Source of the DNA: Neopestalotiopsis rosae
Lineage: Eukaryota; Ascomycota; Sordariomycetes; Amphisphaeriales; Sporocadaceae
Length of the DNA: 64,000 nucleotides
Direction: 5' to 3'
Assembly: GCA_023078685.1 (NCBI GenBank)
Contig: JALGAS010000006.1
Span: forward strand, 1 to 64,000
This document shows positions 44,282 through 54,649 of the stretch, piece after piece; position 1 is the stretch's first letter; every line of letters starts with the position of its first letter. The notes beneath the pieces are model-generated. The model ran no database searches. It was not told the DNA's origin and was given only the letters and a program-made list of their open reading frames with translations. A program made the translations under genes and the position numbers.

Positions 44282-45119
44282 AGTAGGCTGCCTTTCATAG
44301 AGATTCTACTGTGTACTCAAATACCGCACGCGACTTATACACCTGTCTCCAACAGTCTGTAACACCTTGTATTAAGTAAGAGGTGCTTACTGTGATGCGA
44401 TTTTGTCGTTCCGTTGAGAAGCCTCACTTCCACCACACAAGCAGAGCTACCTCTATGTGTTTGTTGACGTCAGAAGAAGATGACAGTGACGTCGCGTCTG
44501 TTCCACTCGACACACAAGAGTTCATAATACTGGTCACCAGCGGTTTGCGCCCATTGGTATGGAGAGAAATTCAATATCATTTTCGAACGAAGTGAGAGAA
44601 TCCATGTCAACAACAAATGGCGCTTTAGGGGTCAGCTCACTTGGCCGGTCCCCCAAGCGGCCACTCTTTTTAAAGGGAAGCTTGTGCCTTTTGTGTCTTG
44701 GCGGCGTGTACAATAACTTTGGGGTATTGTTTATATTAGAATTTCTTACAGGTTTTGGGACGTCCAACCTTACTTACGGTCAGCTATGGGACCCGCTGTG
44801 TTCTCTAGAGGATTTGTCTCCCCCAGCCGTCAGTTCCTAATTAGTCCTGGGCGTCTGTCTTTGGCAGAGATGTAGCGAGTGGTTATAACTAGCTCAGAAA
44901 GTGTACAAATACAATTTCTTGGAATCTGTCCGTAACACGTCTGATGTCCCTGTGGCCGCCTTCACCCATGCAGGATAGCCCTCGAACCGAGGCCGCCATT
45001 GCCTCTGAGTCCACGATAGGAAGCTGAAAGATCCGCCGAAAGACTTTCCATCATTTGGCTTCGCTCTGACCGCGGCAACTGGGTCACCCGGCGTGGTATG
45101 GAGTGTTCCGTAATGTGTG
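44282..45119. other. Intergenic region, nothing recognised
   Basis: Between the SDR gene and the FMN-dehydrogenase relic. Short open frames only, no recognisable content. Confidence 0.4.
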
Positions 45120-46113
45120 GACTGTTGTGGCGCACATGGCATCAGAGAGGTCATTCAGTTGTGCCAAGAAGCAGCTAAAGCAGGCGTTATTCACACTCTC
45201 ATCGATATGGGACAAACTTCATCCGATGCTAATTGCAGTCTTGAAGAGATGTTCGACGCAGCAAGAGCCAGCTAACCAGTGTTTTCCAGGGTTTTCGAAT
45301 CGCCAACTTTGGCCTCGGTTCTCTTCCAAGATAGCGTTTCCTAATCACCTTTCTATTCTTGGTAGTTATACCAGTTGTATCTCATCAAAGACCGCTCTAC
45401 CCCTAGACGTCTGATCCGATAGGTTAAACAGCTAGGTGTCAAGGGCATCGTTTCCCTTGTTGATCAGTGCTGAGAAACAAACGAATCCTAGACGTGCGAA
45501 CAAAAGTCAATACATTGCCTGCATCTGGTCGTGCCTCTCAGGCTGAGAAGGTTCCAGTCTCGCAAAACATTAATGGGCATTAGGATCGAAATCTTGTTTT
45601 GGGGGATATCAAGTTTATCCGCGTCAATGTTTATTTTCCCAAAGTCGAAAATCCATTGTGTTGACAAATTGTAGAGCTAAATCCAATCACCTTAGGTTAT
45701 ATTAGCGTAACACAAAATTTCCAACCATTGTCAAGGGAATACAATGACTTGGGGACGTACAGCTTTGAATCGATCATGCAATTGAGGGGTGATTCTTGTA
45801 AGCCGACTAAGGAAGTTCGTTTCCCTCCAGCTAGATGATTTCGAGCTCAAGCGGAGTCCCACACTGACTTATGTCTGTGACGCATGTAGTCCGATTATGG
45901 AGGACGCCAGGCAGACTACGCTCCAGCACCGATCGATATTCCTTACGAGATACGAGCGCTACGACCGGATATGTTCTCAAGGATTGAGGTACTCATCGAC
46001 GGCGGCTGTCATTGCGGAGCCGACGTGGTCAAAGACGTGGCTTCGGGCGCTCAAGTTGTCGGAATCGGCAGGCCTATCCTTTATGTAAACGGCACTCACG
46101 GCGAGGACGGTAG
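45120..46113 (+). pseudogene. FMN-dependent 2-hydroxyacid dehydrogenase (cytochrome b2 / lactate oxidase type), decayed
   Basis: Scattered over several frames are family hallmarks: SLEEMFDAAR at about 45240, VKQLGVKGIVSLVDQC at about 45427, and a good C-terminal block at about 45890-46110. That block reads SDYGGRQADYAPAPI, then DMFSRIEVLIDGGCHCGADV and GAQVVGIGRPILYVNGTHG. In working enzymes the corresponding segments are the SNHGGRQLD active-site loop and the IDGG..RG / GRP..Y FMN-binding motifs; the catalytic His (SNH) reads Tyr here. Stops and frame changes lie between the blocks. The gene is cut off at about 46113 where AT-rich relic DNA begins. Confidence 0.7.
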
Positions 46114-48116
46114 TATTTATTAAAAGGTATATTTAATGTTGCATAAATTAACCGCTATTCTCTTTCCTAAAGGGATAAAGGCAGGCTTTTATTATATATA
46201 GCCACGGTATAAATCGCTATTAGCCATTTTATTTTAATATTTTTATTCGAATTAAATTATAGCTTTTTTTTAATTTTTAAATTATAATCTTTTTTTTATT
46301 ATTTATTTTAAAAAATAATTATAAGCTTATTTTCCCCTTTATAGCTTATTATTAATTATATTAATTTTTAAAAAGCCCCCGAAAAACCCCGAATAAGCAA
46401 AATAAAAAACCGGAATTTATATATTTATTATTAATAAAATATATAAACGCATTTTTTTATTTTAAAATTAGCGGCGCCGTAAAAATAAAATTTTTTTAAT
46501 AATATTTATTTATATATTTTTTTTAAAAATAATAATAAATAAAAATTTAGCCCGTTAAATAATATATTTAAATTTGCCTAAATTTATAAATTTTTCGCTT
46601 ATTTTTATTTTTTAATAAAATCGATAAAAGCTTATTATTTCCCGATCGAAAATGCGTTTTTTATTTTCGTAAACTTTTTTATTTTTAATTTTAAATTATA
46701 ATTTTATATAATAAAAGCTTTTCCGTTATTTTTTCGTAAAATTATTATTATTATAAAATAATATTAATCGCTTATTTTTTATAAATTTCCGATTAATATA
46801 TCGTTTAATATATTAAAAAATTTTATTTATATAATTTTTTTTTTAAAATCGTAAAAATTATTAAATATATTTTTATTTTTTATATTTAATATATAATTTT
46901 TTTAATTTATTTTATTTTTTTTGCTATTAAATAAAATTGCTTTTTAATAAATATAAAATATTTGTTTTTATTTTTTATTTTTAAATTAATATAAATATTC
47001 GGAAATTATAATATTTATTATAAAAAAAATCCGTTAATACGTCCTTAAAGGCGTATAAGCTTGTTAATAGCGTATTTTGCGATATTTTTTATAAAATAAA
47101 ATTAAGTTTTTTATTTTAAAATTTTGCAAACTTTTATATTCCGTTTTTTTTTCCGCGGGTTTCGGTCCGCTTATAATAAAAATTCCTAATTATAAATTTT
47201 ATTAATTATTCGGCGTTTAATATATCCGGCAAAAAAAATCTAAATCTTACGGTATTTATATAAATAATAAAAAAGAATTTTATTAAGGTAATTTATTATT
47301 TAAAAAAATAAAAAAAGCGCTTTATAATATTTTTATAAAAATATTTTTAATAATCCGGCTTTTTTTTTTATATTATATAATAATCCGGAATATTAATATT
47401 AATAATTTTTTTAATAATTTTTTTAATCCTTTTTATTTTAATTTTATTAATATTTTGCAATTTTTAAAGCTATTTTTCCTATTTTTTCCGTTATATTTAT
47501 TATTTTTAATTTTAATTTTATTAATTTTTTCGAGCTTTTTAAAAATAATAATATTTTATTTAATATATCCTTATTTATTAATAATATTTTATTTCCGTTT
47601 AAATTCCTTTATTTTTTTGCTTATTTAAATTTTTACTATTTAATTTAGCGCTTTTTAGCCGTAATTTTTTGGAAGCTTTTGCAAAATTACCCTAATACCG
47701 CTAATATTACGATTATATTTAAAAAATTAAAAAAAAACTAATTATTATCGTTCCGGATTAATTATATCCCGTTTTTTCCCTTAATATTAGCTAATTTAAG
47801 CGTATTTAAATTTATTTTTTTTAGCTTAATATTTAATACCCTCGATATATAATAACGCGTTTTTTAATAATAATATATAAATAATATATAAAAATATTCT
47901 TTTATATCGGTTATTTTTTATAAAAAATACCTATTAATATTTTTAGCTTTTTGCTTATTATATACAAATTAAAATAATTAAAATAATTTCGGAAAATATA
48001 TTATTTAGCTTAATCTTTAATAAATTAATTAAAGCTATATTAAATATCGTCGGTTAAAAAGCTTTATTACTTTTTTTTTATTTAATTAAAAGAAATCAAT
48101 AATATATAAAAGCTGG
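46114..48116. repeat. AT-rich RIP relic left of Ty3/gypsy copy C
   Basis: Two kilobases of extremely AT-rich sequence with no usable frame and almost no CA/TG. Its first about 125 bp recur in direct orientation at 56400-56527. This and the stretch at 56031-56527 may be the two halves of one old element split by later insertions. The class of element is not recognised. Confidence 0.65.
46118..46240 (+). repeat. Left copy of a direct repeat of about 125 bp
   Basis: Shares long strings with 56400-56527: aaattaaccgctattct, tttcctaaaggga and tatatatagccacggtat, ending attttattttaatatt. Both copies lie at the outer edges of AT-rich DNA, as terminal direct repeats would. Confidence 0.65.
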
Positions 48117-48230
48117 TGTTACGAACATGCACCCTTGCAGAAGGACAAACAACTGTGTTGGCGCTTAAGAAGGTATGCTGCGGGGCAGTGACCACGGCCC
48201 TGGCCAAAAGACCCAGCCACCCCCGCCAGC

Positions 48231-48348
48231 TGTCAACAAGTGTTGACAGGATCATGGCCTTGGCAATGATCCATTGGCATGGATCACAAGGATCATTGTG
48301 ATCCATAAGATCCAAGAACAAAGGGGATCATACTTGTTGGTATGATCC
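48231..48348 (+). promoter_or_regulatory. Five consecutive palindromes in the LTR U3 region
   Basis: In 118 bp there are five inverted repeats back to back. TGTCAAC/GTTGACA lies at 48231-48248. GGATCAT...ATGATCC lies at 48249-48272. ATCCAT/ATGGAT lies at 48269-48284. GGATCACAA/TTGTGATCC lies at 48281-48304. GGATCATAC/GTATGATCC lies at 48325-48348. Three share GGATCA/TGATCC arms. They sit just upstream of the TATA-like box, so they may be binding sites for dimeric regulators or form hairpins in readthrough RNA. Function not known. Confidence 0.7.
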
Positions 48349-48376
48349 AAGCAAACATCAGTGAGGGAATGAATGG

Positions 48377-48384
48377 ATATATTA
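48377..48384 (+). promoter_or_regulatory. TATA-like box in the LTR
   Basis: atatatta lies about 47 bp before the LTR segment that is complementary to the primer site. Spacing fits a fungal RNA polymerase II start at about 48424. The call rests on sequence and spacing only. Confidence 0.4.
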
Positions 48385-48630
48385 GGGAGGGATTTCCTAC
48401 GGTTACATAGACAGTCATTACCTCAGTGATCAATCTAAGCATCTATCTTACCCATAGGTGAAGCATTCAATACGCTTTGACGACTACACTTGTGAATCAT
48501 TTCAGGACCACCATCTTCAGTTACTCATTGCTCAGTTCAGTATCTTGGCTAGCGTTCCCTGTTAGCATAAACCCCCAACACCTCTTATACTCAGGTTTAT
48601 TCTAGAAACCCGTAGTATAGTCGTTACATT

Positions 48631-48639
48631 TTGATCACT
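48631..48639 (+). promoter_or_regulatory. Putative self-priming primer-binding site
   Basis: ttgatcact begins two bases after the 5' LTR, where a primer-binding site is expected. It lacks the TGG that pairs with a tRNA CCA end. It is the exact complement of agtgatcaa at 48425-48433 inside the LTR, just downstream of the TATA-like box. This is the arrangement used by Tf1/sushi-type elements, which prime with the 5' end of their own RNA. Part of the match is the palindrome TGATCA, so chance is not excluded. Confidence 0.5.
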
Positions 48640-48687
48640 CTTGTTCAGGTACGTTCCCCCAGAAACTAACTGAGCAATATCGGCAGA

Positions 48688-51181
48688 ATGTCTACCGTCA
48701 GCAAGGACAGCGGCAGTAGCAAGAAAGGAAAGGAGACAACAAAGGCCACTCAGGAACAGACACCCCAAGAATCCCCCACTCAAGCTATGAGTATTGACTC
48801 CGATGGAGACGACGACTTCGAAGTCTCCAAGGAACAGTACGAAAGCATTCTTCGGGAAATCAAGCGACTCCAGCGAGAGGAGGATCGCAAGGCCAAACTC
48901 ATTCAGGAACTCCAGGATTCCAACACCGCTATGCGAGGAGCAGCCAACATCATCACCACGCCAATCCAGAAGACTGATGGGCTCAAGTTCAACACTCCCG
49001 CACCTTATGATGGAACGCCTGGAGGGCTCAAAGGATACCTTGCCCAAGTCCGCGCCTATCACTCCTTCCACATGGGAAGCTTCCAGAATGACCTTCAGAG
49101 GATCGTTCACGCAGCATCCTTCTTGAAAGGACGCGCCCTCGCGTGGTTCGAACCATACCTCTCTGAAGCAAGCGAACATGGATGGATGTTGAGCCAGTGC
49201 AAGGCAGAGACACAGAAGATCTTCGGAACCTATGCCGGATTCGAAGAAGCACTCAAATCACTATTCCAAGATCCTGACGAGAAGAGACAAGCCGAACGAG
49301 AACTTGAGAACCTCAAGCAGAAAGCATCCGCGTCAGTATACACTGCAGAATTCAAGCGGATCACCGCTCGCATGGACTGCACCGACGACACACGCATCAT
49401 GCTATACTATCAAGGTCTCAAGGAAGAAGTCAAGGATGAGATCAGTAGGATCTTGTACCTACCTACCGACTTCACCCAGTACGCGGAACTTGTGGTACGC
49501 ATTGACAACCAACTATACGCTCGACGGTCTGAAAAGAAACAAACCCCGAAATACCAGAGCCGTACCACCGCCAACATGGGAAGACCCCGACAAAACGGAT
49601 ATAACAACCGAAACCGCGACTGGAAGAACAAGACGTCATACGGACAACACAGCGGACCCATGGACCTTGACGCTACCCAGCGAAAGGACAAATCCAAGGT
49701 CAAGTGCTACAACTGCGGGAAAATGGGACACTACGCGAGCGAGTGCAACCAACCAAAGAAACTGGGATTTAAACCAGTGCCAGAGGGCAAGAAGCAGATC
49801 TACAGCACCAAGCGAGAAGAAGTACCCCACGACTCTCTCCTGGACGGCGTGCTACGACGACGAATGTCGAACGCATAAATCCAGCAAGCGAGACAGTGGA
49901 TGGTACCCCAAGCAACCAAGAACCCTAGCCGCCGCGACGCGCCTGGGAAGGAATGTCCACATCGGATCAGAAGGACAACTGGTAGACAGCGATAGCGACA
50001 CTATCGGCAGCGCTTCAGAGAACGAAGGCTACCACCAAGTCAGAGAAGCAGAACAACAGCTTCGACAGCAACAAACGACCCCATCTGTGGACGACACTAG
50101 CAGCGATGAGGAGGATACCTACGAACCCATGGACACCGACTACAAGGGAAGAAGGGAACTCATCACGAAACTAGAAACCTCCACTAGGGATGAACTCGAA
50201 CGGGAATTCAGACAAACCCGACGAATCGACACCAATGCCCAGTTTACTCTCTCTGCCGTGGAGATGTACGGCACGGGGCAACAACTAGCAGAAATCCTCC
50301 AGAAAACCACCGACACCCCATGGGAGCAGAGAACCCCGGGAGCCAAATTTGGAGACGACCCCCGACTCAGCATCAAGCACCCTCAGCACCACCAGATCGC
50401 GTGGGTAGGATGCATCGACCCGGGATGCGACGAACACCTTGAAAACAAAACATCTCAAGGAGTATTCCCACTACGAATGGGAAAAGACGCCATTTGCTAC
50501 CCCCATCTAGCTGAGCACGCAGGAAAGGCAGAAGTAAGCTACTGCGACGCACGAGGATATGTCGTACTTGCTTTGCACCCTAGACCACCGCAGTGCTCGA
50601 TCAACGAGAAAAAACCATGGTGGACATGCCCACAGGATGACTGCATACGCCATATGCAAAACAAAGCAGAAGCATGGAAACGCATCAGAGACCTGAGAAT
50701 ATCAGGAAAGCTCAAGATTGAACCAGTGGAAGAAACTTTCGATGTCCGGAACGTAATGAATACCACCCGGAAAGAACCTCCACAGCCACTCCGACACACG
50801 GTCACCATGATATCCGAAGAAACCAACGAACAAATCAAGAAGACATTCACATTACCCCAGCAACCAACGAAGGAAGAACCTTCGCAGAAAGAATTCAACG
50901 ATAAACTAGCCCAGCTTGAGGCACGATATCAAGAGGAAGGACAAGAGAAGCCACCCTCTTGGGAACTTCGGATAGAAGCATTGAATGAGCTAGCAAGAGA
51001 GCTACGCTCACCCAGACAAACCCCTGGAACGCAGGACGAAGACACAGGCGACGCACACTACCGCCAGAAGAGAAATGAGACCCGAGAACAAAGGGATCAA
51101 CGGATACTCACCAGCGCCGAGAAGCGACGCGCCAACAGACGAATCAACAAGGATTCGGGAAACGACCTGGACCACTTTTAA
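48688..51181 (+). pseudogene. gag: Ty3/gypsy gag, copy C, frameshifted
   Basis: Begins MSTVSKDSGSS like copy B and runs 396 codons through the zinc knuckle (CYNCGKMGHYASEC). A loss of one CT in a CT repeat at about 49832-49840 then ends the frame at 49878. The remaining part of the 831-aa protein, with the three C-x4-C-x2-H motifs, continues in another frame to the normal stop at 51179-51181. Without correction this copy makes only a truncated Gag. Confidence 0.85.
51157..51163 (+). promoter_or_regulatory. Predicted -1 ribosomal frameshift site GGGAAAC, copy C
   Basis: Same heptamer, in the same gag phase, as in copy B, with the TGGACC/GGTCCA stem at 51168-51173 and 51194-51199. In this copy an extra A at 51206-51209 puts the shifted frame out of register with the protease. 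Frameshifting would not yield Pol here. Confidence 0.65.
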
Positions 51182-51271
51182 AGAGGCAAAAGCGGTCCAC
51201 CACAGAAAAGGTCCATCTGTGCCACCAACGGCACCAAGCTACACGATCACCTAACGATCCCGATCAGGATC

Positions 51272-54200
51272 ATGAACCAAGAAATACGAGCCCTGGTAGA
51301 CACGGGAGCTCAAGGAATTTTTATCTCCCCAAGAATCGTCAATAAACTTAAGGTACCATGGAAATGGAAGAAGACGCCCTACACACTCAACACTGTTGAT
51401 GGACAACCTATATCTTATGGAGATGGAATTGTTGACATGGAGACTGCGCATATTCAAGTCTACATCCAAGACCATAAGGAGGAACTCACGTGCGACATCA
51501 CAGAAATCACGGACTACGATGTAGTCCTAGGGATAACCTGGTTGAAGGAGAGCTGTCCCCGAGTGAACTGGAAAACAGGCCAATTCCAGTGGGATTTACC
51601 AGGAATAGAGTCAGCCCCTGAGGAGAGTTTGAAGAACAAACCCTCAAGCGACCCTGAGACACTTGGATTTTACCTTATGACCAAGCATGTCAAGCCGAAA
51701 CTCGACACTGTAGTACCCGAAGAGTACCAAGAGTTCAGCGACCTGTTCAGCGGAGTGCTGAAAACAGGATTACCAAAGCACACAAGATACGACCATGAAA
51801 TACCCCTCCAGGAAGGAAAGGAACCCCATTTCATGCCGACATACCCAGTAAAACCTCAGCATGAGGAAGCGTTGAAAGAATACCTCAACGACATGACCCA
51901 GAAAGGATGGATTACAGAATCCACCTCACCAGCAGGATACCCTATACTTTTCGTACCCAAGAAAAGCAAAGACGGGAAACCCAAATGGAGACCTTGCATC
52001 GACTATCGCAAGCTTAACGATATCACGATCAAGAACCGATACCCCCTTCCTTTGATCAAGGACCTACGCGACAAGTTGCACGGAGCCAAGTGGTTTACGG
52101 CCCTAGACTTGCCCAATGCGTACGGATTGATCAGAATTAAGGAAGGAGAAGAATGGAAGACCGCATTCCGTTGCAAATACGGACATTTCGAATACAAGGT
52201 TATGCCTTTCGGCCTAACCAACGCACCAGCAAGTTTTCAAAACATGATCAACGATGTCCTTCGGGAATACCTCGACAAGTTCGTAGTAGTATATCTCGAT
52301 GATATACTCATCTACTCCAAAGACCTCGAAGAACACAAGCAACATGTCAAAATAGTGTTACAGAAACTGCAGGACGCGAACCTGCTAGTCAACCCCGAGA
52401 AAAGCGAATTCCATAAGAAAGAAGTCACCTTCGTAGGATACGTCGTATCCCCCGGAGAAGTCAAAATGGAACCATCCAAGATTGCAGCAGTAAGAGACTG
52501 GCCTACCCCGAAAACGGTAACAGAAGTCAGATCCTTCTTAGGACTCGTAAACTTCTACCGAATGTTCATCAGGAACCTCGGAGGCATAGCCGCACCTCTC
52601 ACGCACCTGACGAAAAAGGATGTACCCTTCATTTGGACAACCAAGGAACAAGAAACGTTCGAACAAATCAAGGAAGCCATTACGGATGAACCAGTAATGC
52701 GCATGGCAGACCCAGAACGGGAGTTCGAAGTCGAGACAGATGCCTCGGACTACGCCATGGGTGGACAGCTCACACAAAAGGACGACAATGGGAAACCACA
52801 CCCTGTCGCCTTCTACAGCAAGAAGAAGTTCACCAAGGAACAACTCAACTACCAGATCCATGACAAGGAACTAATGGCAATTATCGAAGCCTTCAAGGAA
52901 TGGAGACACTATCTTAGTGGAACCAACTACAAGGTCCAAGTCTACACCGATCACAAGAACCTCGCCTCGTTCACAACCAGCAAAGAACTCAACAAGCGAC
53001 AAATCAGATGGGCAGAGTTCTTGGCAGACTTCAACTTCGAAATCAGCTATCGAAGAGGAACTGAAAACGGAAGAGCCGATGCGCTCAGCCGACGACCAGA
53101 TCATTATCAGGATACGCCCAAGGAGGCACACACCCTTTTTACCATGGAAGAAAACGGGAAACTGGTCCCGACCATGAATCTCTATGCAACCATGAGCATA
53201 ACCAACCATAACAGCTGGACGGAACGCATGACTAAGTGCCCAGATCCAGATGACAACCTAGTAGGGAGACACGATCCCAGCCAACAGCACTATAACGGGA
53301 AGATCAAAATCAAGGAACCACTACTCCAAGAGCTAATCAAAGATTACCACGAGTCACCGACTAGTGGACACCAAGGAGTGTTCAAGACAACCAAGCGAAT
53401 CCAACAACACTTCGATTACCCACAGCTGCGGAAACACGTCAGCAACATCATCAAGGAATGCGATTTATGCAATAAGGCAAAATCAGCACGACACAAGCAA
53501 TATGGACAGTTGCAACCCATACCGCCACCAGACAGAGCATGGAAATCTATCGCTCTAGACTTCATCGTGAAGCTACCACTATCAAGGGAACCCTTAACTG
53601 GAGTATTCTACGATAGCATCCTAGTATTCACCGAACGACTCACGAAGTACGCATACTTCCTCCCATACAAGGAAGCAAGTAACGCAGAAGAATTGGCATA
53701 CACCTTCCTACGGACGATCGCCAGCAGACACGGATTACCAGACGAAATCATCTCCGATCGAGACAAGCTATTCACATCGAATTTCTGGAAATCACTCATC
53801 AGTCAGTTAGGATGCAATCACAAGTTATCCACCGCCTTTCACCCACAAACCGATGGACAAACAGAACGAGCCAACCAAGTACTCGAAGAATACCTCAGAT
53901 GCTATGTCAATCATCAGCAAGACAATTGGGTCACACTATTGCCACTTGCGGAGTTTGCATACAACAGTGCAGTACGAGAACCCACCGGAATGTCACCGTT
54001 CTACGCCAATTACGGCTTCGAACCCGACATCACCAAAGAACCAATCAGAGGAAAAGGACTTGCACCACACGCCATTCAGCGTGTAGACCAGCTCAAACAC
54101 CTGCAAGCACAACTCCAGAAAGACCTTATCATGGCCCAAAGCAAGACCAAAGAAAGACATGATAGGAAGAAGATTGAGGGACCAATCTTTGCGGAGGGAG

Positions 54201-54649
54201 ACAAAGTCTACCTTCTACGCAAGAACATCAAAACCAAGCGACCAAGCGACAAACTCGACTTCAAGAAACTCGGAGCATTCATAATCGAGAAGAAGATCTC
54301 GGATGTCAATTACCGTCTCAAGTTACCAAAAACTATGAGAAACCACCGAACCTTCCATATCTCATTGCTAGAGCCAGCACCAAAGAACGCTAAAGTCGAC
54401 GAAACGCTAGAAACAGAACCCGATCAGCAAGAATACGTCGTTGAGGAAATCATCGACCATAAGAAAGTCGGACGGGGATACCAATTCCACGTTAAATGGA
54501 AAGACTACCCACCTGAGGAAAACACTTGGGAACCTAGGAAGCATGTTGAGGGCTGCGCCGCTCTTGACCAGTATCTCCGGTCTCAACAAGAGGACCAAGA
54601 TCTACAAAATCACTTCCGAAACCAAGTGAAGACCAATCCACCTCGTTAG
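51272..54649 (+). CDS. pol: Ty3/gypsy pol polyprotein, copy C
   Basis: 1125 aa, the same domain order as copy B: protease DTGAQG, RT YLDD at 341-344, RNase H, HHCC-DDE integrase and chromodomain. It has one additional Lys in a Lys-Lys run before the RNase H histidine region (AAG repeat expansion at about 52818-52829). The frame itself is open. Because of the extra A between gag and pol, it now lies in the gag frame beyond the gag stop codon rather than in the -1 frame. Expression would need stop readthrough or internal initiation. Confidence 0.9.
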   Translation: MNQEIRALVDTGAQGIFISPRIVNKLKVPWKWKKTPYTLNTVDGQPISYGDGIVDMETAHIQVYIQDHKEELTCDITEITDYDVVLGITWLKESCPRVNWKTGQFQWDLPGIESAPEESLKNKPSSDPETLGFYLMTKHVKPKLDTVVPEEYQEFSDLFSGVLKTGLPKHTRYDHEIPLQEGKEPHFMPTYPVKPQHEEALKEYLNDMTQKGWITESTSPAGYPILFVPKKSKDGKPKWRPCIDYRKLNDITIKNRYPLPLIKDLRDKLHGAKWFTALDLPNAYGLIRIKEGEEWKTAFRCKYGHFEYKVMPFGLTNAPASFQNMINDVLREYLDKFVVVYLDDILIYSKDLEEHKQHVKIVLQKLQDANLLVNPEKSEFHKKEVTFVGYVVSPGEVKMEPSKIAAVRDWPTPKTVTEVRSFLGLVNFYRMFIRNLGGIAAPLTHLTKKDVPFIWTTKEQETFEQIKEAITDEPVMRMADPEREFEVETDASDYAMGGQLTQKDDNGKPHPVAFYSKKKFTKEQLNYQIHDKELMAIIEAFKEWRHYLSGTNYKVQVYTDHKNLASFTTSKELNKRQIRWAEFLADFNFEISYRRGTENGRADALSRRPDHYQDTPKEAHTLFTMEENGKLVPTMNLYATMSITNHNSWTERMTKCPDPDDNLVGRHDPSQQHYNGKIKIKEPLLQELIKDYHESPTSGHQGVFKTTKRIQQHFDYPQLRKHVSNIIKECDLCNKAKSARHKQYGQLQPIPPPDRAWKSIALDFIVKLPLSREPLTGVFYDSILVFTERLTKYAYFLPYKEASNAEELAYTFLRTIASRHGLPDEIISDRDKLFTSNFWKSLISQLGCNHKLSTAFHPQTDGQTERANQVLEEYLRCYVNHQQDNWVTLLPLAEFAYNSAVREPTGMSPFYANYGFEPDITKEPIRGKGLAPHAIQRVDQLKHLQAQLQKDLIMAQSKTKERHDRKKIEGPIFAEGDKVYLLRKNIKTKRPSDKLDFKKLGAFIIEKKISDVNYRLKLPKTMRNHRTFHISLLEPAPKNAKVDETLETEPDQQEYVVEEIIDHKKVGRGYQFHVKWKDYPPEENTWEPRKHVEGCAALDQYLRSQQEDQDLQNHFRNQVKTNPPR

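Larger units (their letters stand above)
48117..48628 (+). repeat. 5' LTR of Ty3/gypsy copy C (512 bp)
   Basis: TGTTACGA ... TCGTTACA. If the transcript starts near 48424 (see the primer-site entry), U3 is about 307 bp and R-U5 about 205 bp. Contains the palindrome block and a TATA-like box. Confidence 0.95.

Noticed and set aside
45789..46088. 99-codon open frame over the FMN-dehydrogenase relic
   Set aside because: It is in a different frame from the recognisable FMN_dh motifs, so it is not the gene product.
48116..48301. Short open frames of 61-81 codons on both strands inside every LTR (for example starting MLRTCTLAEG or MFLDLMDHND)
   Set aside because: They arise from the palindromic LTR sequence, lie within U3 and have no protein-like features.
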